Positions 1-7,043 of a stretch of 28,029 bases of DNA are shown here, one piece after another (within the stretch, counting starts at the first letter, position 1; each line of letters starts with the position of its first letter). The notes under the pieces are model-generated. The model had not been told where the DNA came from. It searched no databases and saw only the letters and a list, made by a program, of their open reading frames with translations. The translations under genes were made by a program, and so were the position numbers. Source of the DNA: RYN-124 sp046262175 (GTDB lineage Bacteria; Actinomycetota; Actinomycetes; Mycobacteriales; SCTD01); contig JBHENF010000016.1 in NCBI GenBank assembly GCA_046262175.1, positions 1 to 28,029 of the forward strand, read 5' to 3'.

Positions 1-1
1 G

Positions 2-253
2 GCGTTCGCCGACGAGGTCACGGAGCGGCTGCCGCGGCTGCGGGAGGCCGCGCGCACGCTCGACCCCGCCCTGCTCCCGGCGGCGCTGCGCGACGTGCAC
101 ACGCTCGGCAGCAGTGCGTACGTCGTCGGCGAGAACGACGCAGCTCGCACCGCGCGCGCCGCGGAGGCCGTGCTGATCGACGATGGGCCGCTGGACGCGT
201 TCGCCGGGCTGGTCGCGGACCTCGACGGACGCCTTGCGAGCTGGGTCCGATGA
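2..253 (+). CDS. Hpt-domain phosphotransfer protein, C-terminal part (cut by window edge)
   Basis: This is an open frame entering from the left edge, with 83 codons before the TGA. It contains HTLGSSAYVVG (His codon at 98-100), which matches the histidine phosphotransfer signature HxLKGxAxxxG. The family relays phosphate between histidine kinases and response regulators. The Lys usually following HxL is Gly here. The stop overlaps the cheB ATG (ATGA at 250-253), so the two are translationally coupled and this protein probably belongs to the chemotaxis pathway. It could be the tail of a CheA-like hybrid kinase or of a small stand-alone Hpt protein; the upstream part is needed to tell. Domain call is fairly secure, full architecture unknown. 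Confidence 0.6.
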   Translation, partial: AFADEVTERLPRLREAARTLDPALLPAALRDVHTLGSSAYVVGENDAARTARAAEAVLIDDGPLDAFAGLVADLDGRLASWVR

Positions 254-1383
254 CCGAGAAGCTGACCGTCGTCGTCGTCGACGACTCCGCCGTGCAGCGG
301 CGGTTCCTGCGTACCGCCATCGACGCCTCGGCGGACTTCTCCGTCGTCGGCGAGGGGCGCAACGGCAAGGAGGCCGTCGCCCTCGTCGAGCGGCTCCGGC
401 CGGCGGCCGTCGTCATGGACCTCGACCTGCCGGTGATGGGCGGCGTCGAGGCGATCGAGCGGATCATGTGCAGCTCGGCCACGCCGATCCTGGTCTACAG
501 CGCGTTCGTCGGCGGGAGCGACAGCGCGAATGCGCTCGAGGCACTCGCGGCCGGTGCCGTCGACGTCCTCGCGAAGCCGGGTCCCGAGGACACCGGCTCG
601 CTCGAGGAGTACGCGGACGCCCTGCGCCGCCGGCTGCGCGTCGTCGCCCGCATCAAGGTCATCACGCATCCGCGCGGCCGGCTGCGCGGTAACGGCGGCC
701 TGAGCGTCGCGGCGGCCCCGCTCAGCGACGTCGGCGGGCGGCGGCCGCTGCGCGCCGTGGCCCCGGCGCCGCGCACCGAACCGCTCGCGGTCGCCACCGG
801 CATCAAGCTCCTCGTCATCGGCGCGTCCACCGGCGGGCCGCAGGCGCTGCTGACGGTGCTCGGCACGCTGCCCGCGGACCTGCCGCAGGCGGTGCTGGTC
901 GTGCAGCACATGGCGGAGGGCTTCATCCCCGGCCTCGCCACGTGGCTCGACCAGCTCGTACCGCTGCCCGTCATCGTCGGGGAGAGCGGACGACGGCTCG
1001 AGCCGGGCACCGTCACGATCGCGCCGAGCGGCGGCAACCTGCTCGTCCAGGACGACCGGCTGCGGGTGCTGTTCACGCCGCCCGAGCCGGGCCAGTTCCA
1101 CGTGCCGGGCATTGACGCGGCCATGAACAGCGTCGCTCGCGCCCTCGGGCCGGACGCGGTGGGCGTGCTCCTGACCGGGATGGGGCGGGACGGCGCAGCC
1201 GGGCTGCTCGACATGCGCTCGCGCGGCGCCCTGACGATCGGCCAGGACGAGGCCACCAGCGCGGTGTACGGGATGCCGGCAGCCGCCGCGGCGGCCGGCG
1301 CCGTCGTGCGCCAACTGCCGGTGGAGGCCATCGGCCCGGCGCTGTGCGAGGTGCTGGTTCCGGCCGCCCCGGCCCCGAGGTGA
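250..1383 (+). CDS. cheB: Chemotaxis protein-glutamate methylesterase/deamidase CheB
   Basis: CheB removes methyl groups from glutamates of chemoreceptors and so resets the signal during adaptation. The 377-residue protein has an N-terminal receiver domain (about 5-125; VVVVDDSAVQ acidic pocket, phospho-acceptor Asp57 in MDLDLPVMGG) and a C-terminal methylesterase domain (about 185-370). The catalytic triad is visible: Ser193 in GASTGG, His220 in VQHM and Asp314 in GMGRDGAAG. An Ala/Pro/Arg-rich linker (about 140-182) joins the domains. Length is normal for the family. The ATG overlaps the stop of the upstream Hpt gene, and its own stop overlaps the cheR GTG, giving an Hpt-cheB-cheR-cheW operon. 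Confidence 0.97.
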   Translation: MTEKLTVVVVDDSAVQRRFLRTAIDASADFSVVGEGRNGKEAVALVERLRPAAVVMDLDLPVMGGVEAIERIMCSSATPILVYSAFVGGSDSANALEALAAGAVDVLAKPGPEDTGSLEEYADALRRRLRVVARIKVITHPRGRLRGNGGLSVAAAPLSDVGGRRPLRAVAPAPRTEPLAVATGIKLLVIGASTGGPQALLTVLGTLPADLPQAVLVVQHMAEGFIPGLATWLDQLVPLPVIVGESGRRLEPGTVTIAPSGGNLLVQDDRLRVLFTPPEPGQFHVPGIDAAMNSVARALGPDAVGVLLTGMGRDGAAGLLDMRSRGALTIGQDEATSAVYGMPAAAAAAGAVVRQLPVEAIGPALCEVLVPAAPAPR

Positions 1384-2768
1384 AGCCCGACCGGGTGGTC
1401 CTGACCGACGCGGAGTTCGCGCAGCTGCGCACCCTGCTCGCGCGGCTGGCCGGCCTGGTCTTCGACGAGTCCCGGCGCGACTCCGTCGCCTTCTGCATCG
1501 CCGAGCGGTTGCGCGTCACCGGTGTGCCGGACGTCTACTCGTACCTGCCCCTCCTGCAGTCACCGGCGGAGCGGCAGGAGCTGCTGAACGAGGTCACGAT
1601 CCAGGAGACCCACTTCTTCCGGAACCCGCCGCAGATCCGCGCGCTGCGCCGGCACGTCGTGCCCGAGCTGCTGCGCGTCGCGGAGAGCCAGGGCCGCCGG
1701 CTGCGGGTGTGGAGCGCCGGCTGCTCGACGGGCGAGGAGGCGTACTCCGTCGCGATGCTGCTGCGCGAGCTGCTGCCGACCACCGCCGGCTGGGACGTCA
1801 AGGTGGTCGCGACGGACGTCTCGGCGCGGGCGCTCGACGCCGCGCGGGCGGGTCGGTACGGGGACCGCGCCGTGCAGATGGCCTCGCCCGAGGAGCTGGC
1901 CCGCTTCTTCGTCCGCGACGGTGGGCACTGGGTGGTGCGGCCCGAGGTGCGCGAGCTGGTGGAGTTCCGGCACCACAACCTGGTGACGGAGCCGGTCCCG
2001 TTCGGGCCCGACGAGCGGGTCGACCTGGTGCTGTGCCGCAACGTGACGATCTACTTCAGCCGGCAGACGACGCGCGCGCTGATGAAGCGGCTGCACACCT
2101 GCCTGCGCGACGGGGGGTACCTGTTCCTCGGCCACTCCGAGACGCTCTGGCAGGTCAGCGAGGACTTCCGGCTGGTCCCGCTCGGCTCCGGAGAGGACGC
2201 CGCGTTCGTGTACCGGCGCCTCGACGCCGGCCCGGGTGAGCGGCGCGCGGTGCTGCCGGACCGGCGGACCGCCGACGAGCCGGTTGCGCCCGAGCGGCGC
2301 GTCGCCCCCCGCCGTACGCGCACCCCTCCTCCTCCCGTCGCCGTCCCCGCTGCGCGTCCGGCCGCGTCCGCGCCCTCCGTACGGGGCGCGCTGGCGGAAG
2401 GCCGGTACGACGAGGCGGCGGAGGCGGCCGGGCTGCTCGTCGCGGCTGCACCCCTGGACGCGGCGGGCTTCTACCTGCGCGGTCTCGCCCGGGTCAACGC
2501 CGGCCGCGACGCGGACGCGGTGGTCGACCTGCGCAAGGCCGTCTACCTCGAGCCGGGCAACGGGCTCGCGCACTTCCTGCTCGCCGGCACCCTCGCCCGG
2601 CTCGGCGCCGCCTCGGCTGCGGCCCGGGAGTACGCGGCGGCCGCCGACACGCTGCGTCCCCAGGATGCGTCGGTGCCGGAGCTGGGCGGCCGTAGCGTCG
2701 AGGAGCTGGCGGCGATGTGCCGCCGGCTCGCTGTCCTTGATGCGCCGCCGGTGGGGGAGCTGTCGTGA
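1380..2768 (+). CDS. cheR: Chemotaxis protein methyltransferase CheR with C-terminal TPR region
   Basis: CheR transfers methyl from S-adenosylmethionine to receptor glutamates, opposing CheB. The 462-residue product shows the N-terminal CheR helical domain, then ETHFFR (76-81), the SAM-binding WSAGCSTGEEAYS (111-123) and LCRNVTIYFS near 218-227. After a Pro/Arg-rich linker (about 275-330) come TPR-like helices (about 335-440; FYLRGLARVNAGRDADAV and a following repeat), as in long CheR proteins whose TPRs bind partners. I chose the GTG at 1380 because it makes a GTGA overlap with the cheB stop and gives the normal N-terminus; an earlier in-frame start at 1344 would run deep inside cheB. The stop overlaps the cheW GTG. 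Confidence 0.96.
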   Translation: MKPDRVVLTDAEFAQLRTLLARLAGLVFDESRRDSVAFCIAERLRVTGVPDVYSYLPLLQSPAERQELLNEVTIQETHFFRNPPQIRALRRHVVPELLRVAESQGRRLRVWSAGCSTGEEAYSVAMLLRELLPTTAGWDVKVVATDVSARALDAARAGRYGDRAVQMASPEELARFFVRDGGHWVVRPEVRELVEFRHHNLVTEPVPFGPDERVDLVLCRNVTIYFSRQTTRALMKRLHTCLRDGGYLFLGHSETLWQVSEDFRLVPLGSGEDAAFVYRRLDAGPGERRAVLPDRRTADEPVAPERRVAPRRTRTPPPPVAVPAARPAASAPSVRGALAEGRYDEAAEAAGLLVAAAPLDAAGFYLRGLARVNAGRDADAVVDLRKAVYLEPGNGLAHFLLAGTLARLGAASAAAREYAAAADTLRPQDASVPELGGRSVEELAAMCRRLAVLDAPPVGELS

Positions 2769-3172
2769 ACACGGGTCTGGTGACCTTCGCCCTGGGCCGG
2801 CGCGAGTACGCGACGCCGCTGGCGTCGGTACGGGAGGTCGTCCGGCTGGAGAACCTCGCCGACATGCCGGGTATGGAACCTCCGCTCGCCGGCGTGCTGG
2901 ACCTGCGCGGCGCGTCGCTGCCGGTGCTGGACCTGCGGATCGGCGCGACCGCCGATACGAGAGGGGACGTGCTCGTCCTGGAGCGGGCCGACTCGTCGGT
3001 GGGGGTGGCGGTCGACCGGGTACGGGCAGTCGTGTCGCGCGAGGAGCTGCCCCCGGCCGGCGCCGGCGCGAACGAGGGCGTGCTGCCGGCGTACGTCGTC
3101 GAGGTGCTGCGCGGCAAGGACGGCCCGGTCTTCCTGGTCGACCTCGAGCAGATGGTCCTCGCCGCGCGCTAG
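2765..3172 (+). CDS. cheW: CheW-like chemotaxis adaptor
   Basis: CheW couples chemoreceptors to the kinase CheA in signalling arrays at the membrane. The 135-residue protein is a single CheW domain: an opening LVTFALGRREYATPL strand pair, VREVVRLENLADMPGM, the LAGVLDLRGASLPVLDLR core, then GVAVDRVRAVV and VFLVDLEQM. The GTG overlaps the cheR stop, so it is the last gene of the cheB-cheR-cheW run. No CheA, CheY, receptor or flagellar gene lies in the window, so the output of this pathway cannot be read here. Its TAG shares a CTAG tetramer with the stop of convergent disA. Confidence 0.93.
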   Translation: MNTGLVTFALGRREYATPLASVREVVRLENLADMPGMEPPLAGVLDLRGASLPVLDLRIGATADTRGDVLVLERADSSVGVAVDRVRAVVSREELPPAGAGANEGVLPAYVVEVLRGKDGPVFLVDLEQMVLAAR

Positions 3173-4248
3173 ACGTACCGCTCGAGGATGGAGCTCTCGG
3201 CCAGCCGGGACAGCCCCTCGCGCACCGAGCGGGCACGCGTCTCGCCGACGCCCTCCACCACCTGCAGGTCGTCGATGCCGGCGGCGAGCAGCTTCTGCAG
3301 GCCGCCGAAGTGCTCGACCAGCCGGTCGACGACCGTCCGCGGCAGCCGCGGCACCATGGCCAGCAGCCGGTACCCGCGCGGGCTCACCGCCCCCTCCAGG
3401 GCGTCGGCGGTGGCCGGGTAGCCGACCGCCTTCGCGATCACCATGAGGTCGAGCAGCTCGGCCGCCGTCAGCGCGTCGAGCTCGGCCAGCGCGTCCTCCA
3501 CGGACCGGGAGCGGCGGCCGCTGCCGCTGACCAGGTAGTCGCGCACCACCAGCTCGCGCTCGCCTTCGACGCCGGCCATCAGCTCCTCGAGCTGCAGGAT
3601 GAGCAGGCGGCCGTCGGTGCCGAGCTCGACCACGTAGCCCTCGATCTCGGCCGCGATGCGGCGGACCATCTCCAGCCGCTGGCTCACCGCGATGGCGTCG
3701 CGAACGGTGACGAGGTCTTCGATCTCCAGCGCGGACAGCGTTCCGGCGACCTCGTCGAGGCGCAGCTTGTACCGCTCCAGCGTCGCGAGCGCCTGGTTCG
3801 CACGCGACAGGATCGCCGCGGAGTCGTCCAGCACGTAGCGGGAGCCGTCGACGTACAGCGCGATGATCCGCATCGACTGGCTGACGCTGACGACGGGGTA
3901 GCCGGTCTGCTTCGCGACCCGCTCGGCCGTCCGGTGCCGGGTGCCGGTCTCGTCGGTCGGGATGTTCGGGTCGGGTACGAGCTGGACGCTGGCGCGCACG
4001 ATCTTCCCGAGGTCGCTCGTCACGACGACGGCGCCGTCCATCTTCGACAGCTCGCGCAGCCGCTGCGCGGAGAAGTCGACATCGAGGTTGAACCCGCCCG
4101 TCGACAGCGCCTCGACCGACTTGTCATGGCCGAGGACGATCAGCGCACCGGTGTTGCCGCGCAGGATCCGCTCGAGGCCGTCGCGCAGGGCGGTGCCGGG
4201 CGCGACAGCGGCCAGCGTGGAGCGGAGCAGGTCCTCAGTCGACGCCAC
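3169..4248 (-). CDS. disA: DNA integrity scanning protein DisA, diadenylate cyclase
   Basis: DisA makes the second messenger c-di-AMP from two ATP and scans DNA, stopping at branched structures. The 359-residue protein has the diadenylate cyclase domain first, with the DGA motif (71-73) and the RHRTAER nucleotide-binding motif (104-110). A helical spine follows, then a C-terminal helix-hairpin-helix region (VVEGVGETRARSVREGL) for DNA binding. Length and order match octameric bacterial DisA. The GTG start has a strong GGGAGAGG ribosome site 4 nt upstream. It lies 82 bp downstream of radA on the same strand; RadA is a known partner that lowers DisA activity in Bacillus. A TAGACT box in that gap could give it its own promoter. 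Confidence 0.97.
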   Translation of the reverse strand: MASTEDLLRSTLAAVAPGTALRDGLERILRGNTGALIVLGHDKSVEALSTGGFNLDVDFSAQRLRELSKMDGAVVVTSDLGKIVRASVQLVPDPNIPTDETGTRHRTAERVAKQTGYPVVSVSQSMRIIALYVDGSRYVLDDSAAILSRANQALATLERYKLRLDEVAGTLSALEIEDLVTVRDAIAVSQRLEMVRRIAAEIEGYVVELGTDGRLLILQLEELMAGVEGERELVVRDYLVSGSGRRSRSVEDALAELDALTAAELLDLMVIAKAVGYPATADALEGAVSPRGYRLLAMVPRLPRTVVDRLVEHFGGLQKLLAAGIDDLQVVEGVGETRARSVREGLSRLAESSILERYV

Positions 4249-4280
4249 TTCGCCTCTCCCGTGCGCTCAGCCTCGCCGGG

Positions 4281-4286
4281 AGTCTA
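4281..4286 (-). promoter_or_regulatory. Candidate -10 box of disA
   Basis: TAGACT read on the minus strand fits the actinobacterial TANNNT -10 consensus. It lies 33 bases from the disA GTG, leaving a leader of roughly 25 nt that holds the GGGAGAGG ribosome site. No good -35 hexamer is visible at the usual distance. It would allow disA expression apart from radA. Confidence 0.35.
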
Positions 4287-4330
4287 GGGAGCGGGGCGCC
4301 TGATTCCCGGCCGCGACGGTCACGGACGCG

Positions 4331-5734
4331 TCACGGGTGCGCGAGCTCGAGGCCGGGCCGGATCGGCACGACCGGACGGGACAGGTTGTGCACGGCGGTG
4401 AGCGCGCCGGCGAGGTCGCGTACGCCGACGACGTGCAGCGGGCTGTCCGGTACAGCACCCCACGGGACGATCGCCCGCCGGAAGCCGAGCCGGGCCGCCT
4501 CCGCGAGCCGACGGCCGAGATCGGGGACCGGCCGCAGCTCCCCGGACAGGCCGAGCTCACCCAGCGCGACCAGGTCGGTCGGCAGCGCGTCGTCACCCGC
4601 GGCGCTGGAGACGGCCAGCGCCAGCGCGAGGTCGGTCGCAGGCTCCGTGACACGGATGCCGCCGACGGTGGAGGTGTAGACGTCCGCGCTGGCCAGCGGG
4701 ACGCCGCCCCGCCGCTCGGCCACCGCGAGCACCATCGCGACGCGCCCGGCGTCGAGGCCGGAGACCGCGCGACGCGGGTTCTGCTGCTGGCTGCGGGCGA
4801 CCAGCGCCTGCACCTCGGCGAGCATGGGCCGGCGGCCCTCGACGGTGACGGCGACGCAGGTGCCGGCGACCGGCTCCTGGCGGCGGGACAGGAACAGCCC
4901 GGACGGGTCGGCGAGGCCGACGATGCCCTCGCCGGTCAGGGCGAAGCAGCCCACCTCGTCGGCCGGGCCGTACCGGTTCTTCACGGCGCGGACCATGCGC
5001 AGCGTCGAGTGCCGGTCACCCTCGAAGTGCAGGACCACGTCGACGAGGTGCTCGAGCAGGCGAGGGCCCGCGATGGAGCCGTCCTTGGTCACGTGGCCGA
5101 CGAGCACGGTCGCGATGCCGCGCTCCTTGGCGATGGCGACCAGCGCGGCCGTGACGGCGCGGATCTGCGTGACCCCGCCGGCGGAGCCCTCGACGGCGGC
5201 ACTGCCGATCGTCTGGACGCTGTCCACGACGAGCAGGCTCGGCTGCACCGCGTCGACGTGCGCGAGCAGCGCGCCGAGGTCGGTCTCTGCGGCCAGCCAC
5301 AGGTGCGGGTCGAGGTCCCCCGTGCGGCCGGCCCGCAGCCGCACCTGCGCCGCCGACTCCTCGCCGGTGACGTAGAGGGTGGGCGACGCCGCGGACGCGG
5401 CGCGCGCGGCGACCGTCAGCAGCAGCGTCGACTTGCCCACCCCCGGCTCGCCGGCCAGCAGGACGACGGCGCCGGGGACGAGGCCGCCCCCGAGCACCCG
5501 GTCCAGCTCGTCCACGCCCGTGGCCCGGGACCGCGCGGCTTCGACGTCGACCTGCCCGATCGGCTGCGCGGGCGAGGACACCTTGCCGGCGACCAGCGGC
5601 ACCCGGGTGGCCCCGGCCTCGGTGATCGAGCCCCACGCCTGGCACTCCGGGCACTGGCCGACCCACTTCGCGACGGTCAGGCCGCACTCGCCGCAGCGGT
5701 GCGAGGGGCGTTCCTTCGGAGCGGGGCGGGCCAT
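4331..5734 (-). CDS. radA: DNA repair protein RadA (Sms)
   Basis: RadA is a RecA-like hexameric helicase that processes recombination intermediates. From the ATG at 5734 the product is 467 residues. It has a C4 zinc finger (Cys14, 17, 28, 31), Walker A GEPGVGKST (95-103), Walker B LLVVDS near 167-172, the RadA-specific KNRYG motif (252-256) and a C-terminal Lon-protease-like domain (about 280-450). A GTG at 5764 is in frame, but the family begins just before the zinc finger, and TAGCGT ends 7 nt upstream of the ATG, as expected for a leaderless actinobacterial mRNA. No ribosome site suits either start. It sits between the LpqE-like gene (50 bp gap) and disA. Confidence 0.97.
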   Translation of the reverse strand: MARPAPKERPSHRCGECGLTVAKWVGQCPECQAWGSITEAGATRVPLVAGKVSSPAQPIGQVDVEAARSRATGVDELDRVLGGGLVPGAVVLLAGEPGVGKSTLLLTVAARAASAASPTLYVTGEESAAQVRLRAGRTGDLDPHLWLAAETDLGALLAHVDAVQPSLLVVDSVQTIGSAAVEGSAGGVTQIRAVTAALVAIAKERGIATVLVGHVTKDGSIAGPRLLEHLVDVVLHFEGDRHSTLRMVRAVKNRYGPADEVGCFALTGEGIVGLADPSGLFLSRRQEPVAGTCVAVTVEGRRPMLAEVQALVARSQQQNPRRAVSGLDAGRVAMVLAVAERRGGVPLASADVYTSTVGGIRVTEPATDLALALAVSSAAGDDALPTDLVALGELGLSGELRPVPDLGRRLAEAARLGFRRAIVPWGAVPDSPLHVVGVRDLAGALTAVHNLSRPVVPIRPGLELAHP

Positions 5735-5741
5735 GCCGCGG

Positions 5742-5747
5742 ACGCTA
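5742..5747 (-). promoter_or_regulatory. Candidate leaderless -10 box of radA
   Basis: TAGCGT on the minus strand fits TANNNT and is separated by 7 nt from the radA ATG, so transcription would begin at or next to the A of the start codon. The lack of any Shine-Dalgarno sequence near this ATG agrees with leaderless translation, which is common in actinobacteria. A clear -35 is not visible. Confidence 0.4.
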
Positions 5748-5784
5748 ACGGCGCCCTCGGACACAACGGGGGTGCCCCGCCGGG

Positions 5785-6327
5785 TCAGCCCTCGGCGCCT
5801 TCGGTCTCCTCGAACGGGTTCTCCGACGGCTGCGCCGCCGGGCTGCGGAAGGTGCCCACCGGGACGAGCAGCGTCGTGCGGCCGCCTCGTACGAAGCTGA
5901 AGGTCAGCTCGACGTGCTCGCCCGGCCGGATCGCGCGGGTCAGGCCGCGCAGGGTCATCGTGAAGTCGCTGGACCCGATGGCGCCGAGGCCGGGGATGTC
6001 GACCTTCGTCACCGCCGTGCCGTCAGGTCCGGCGAGGTCGACCGACGTGGCGTCTGCGGTGCTGACGGCGGTGAGCCGGTCCGAGCCCTCGCCGGTGTTG
6101 ACGATGGCCATGCTGGCCGTGGCGTCGCCCCCGACGGCGAGCTCGCCCTCGCCCGCCGCGGGCGCGTCGACCCTGACGTTGCGCAGCTGCAGGTCGCCGA
6201 CGGAGGCCCGCGCCGCGTCTACGGTCGGGCGCTCCACGTACGTCTCCGGGCTCCGGCCGGAGCCGCACGCGGTCAGCGCCAGCGGCACACACAGGGCCAG
6301 CGCGGTGGCGAGGCGGCGGGAGGTCAC
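5785..6327 (-). CDS. LpqE-like lipoprotein, PCuAC-type fold, probable copper-related function
   Basis: This is a 180-residue exported lipoprotein: Arg-rich start, hydrophobic stretch and lipobox LTAC (lipidated Cys21). The rest is a beta-rich domain with the PCuAC/DUF461 layout (IVNTGEGSDRL, VDIPGLGAIGSSDFTMTL, LTRAIRPGEHVELTFSF). PCuAC proteins pass Cu(I) to the CuA site of cytochrome oxidase. The usual H(M)x10Mx21HxM ligand set is not intact: DFTM stands where family members have YHxM. Metal binding is therefore doubtful or altered. The GTG start has AGGAG 5 nt upstream. It is 13 bp behind the sco1-like gene, which supports a shared role. The place next to radA matches lpqE (Rv3584) in M. 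tuberculosis. Confidence 0.8.
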   Translation of the reverse strand: MTSRRLATALALCVPLALTACGSGRSPETYVERPTVDAARASVGDLQLRNVRVDAPAAGEGELAVGGDATASMAIVNTGEGSDRLTAVSTADATSVDLAGPDGTAVTKVDIPGLGAIGSSDFTMTLRGLTRAIRPGEHVELTFSFVRGGRTTLLVPVGTFRSPAAQPSENPFEETEGAEG

Positions 6328-6340
6328 GCGAGCTCCTAGA

Positions 6341-7033
6341 TCAGGTCCGGGCGAGGACCGGCAGGTCGGCCGCGATGTCCGACGGCGTGACGCCGCCGGG
6401 ATAGACGACCGGCAGCCGGTCCTTGGCGTCGTACGCGTAGATCACCGCGGAGTGCGAGACAGAGTATCCAAGGGGTCCGACGTGCTCGTGCGGCGCTGTA
6501 CCCGCCTCGTGCTCGTGCGCCGCCGGCTGCCCGGGGGCGGTGCTCGGCGCCGGCCCCACCCGCCCCGGCACGACGCCCGCGGCGCGCGCGGCGGCGTCGA
6601 GCTCGGGCTGGGTGCCGACCAGGCCGACGTACTCCGTCGACCACTGGTCGAGGAACCGCCGGACGACCGGACCCGTGTCGCGGGCGGCGTCGGTGGTCAC
6701 GAACACGACCCGCACCTTCTCCCGCAGCGCCGGCTCGACCTTGCGCAGGGACGCGGCGATGTCGGCCATCGCGGTCGGGCACTCGTCCGGGCAGTGCGTG
6801 TAGCCGAAGTAGACGAAGGTCGGCCGGCCCGCCGTCTCCTTCGTGAAGTCGCACGGGTTGCCCGCGGTGTCGCGCAGCACGAAGGACGGGCGGGACGGCA
6901 CCGGCAGCGGCTCGACGCCGTGGTACGAGACCTTCACGGGGAGCGACTCGGTCGTCCGCGCCTCGCCTGCGCAGCCGGTCGCCAGCAGGGCGATCACGAG
7001 CAGGGCTCCCAGGCGGCGCATAGGCACCATCAT
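6341..7033 (-). CDS. Sco1/SenC/PrrC family copper lipoprotein
   Basis: SCO proteins are thioredoxin-fold membrane-anchored proteins that deliver copper to, or reduce cysteines of, cytochrome oxidase subunit II. The 230-residue product has an N-terminal lipobox (LATGC, Cys21), the metal/redox motif CPDEC (Cys81, Cys85) in FGYTHCPDECP, and the third ligand His194 in YSVSHSAVIYAYD. Between them a low-complexity His/Ala/Pro insert (about 160-187, with HEHE and HEH) is unusual and may hold extra metal. Start codons at 7033, 7030 and 7021 are all in frame; the last gives MRRLGALL, the most typical lipoprotein start. It lies 10 bp after the UbiA-type gene and 13 bp before the LpqE-like gene, so the three form an operon. 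Confidence 0.93.
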   Translation of the reverse strand: MMVPMRRLGALLVIALLATGCAGEARTTESLPVKVSYHGVEPLPVPSRPSFVLRDTAGNPCDFTKETAGRPTFVYFGYTHCPDECPTAMADIAASLRKVEPALREKVRVVFVTTDAARDTGPVVRRFLDQWSTEYVGLVGTQPELDAAARAAGVVPGRVGPAPSTAPGQPAAHEHEAGTAPHEHVGPLGYSVSHSAVIYAYDAKDRLPVVYPGGVTPSDIAADLPVLART

Positions 7034-7043
7034 GTCAGCGCCG

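Noticed and set aside
2236..4287. A 683-codon plus-strand frame spanning cheR, cheW and the region of disA
   Set aside because: It crosses cheR and cheW in another frame and then runs antisense to disA, has no family motif, and is rich in Arg/Pro/Gly as expected of a shadow.
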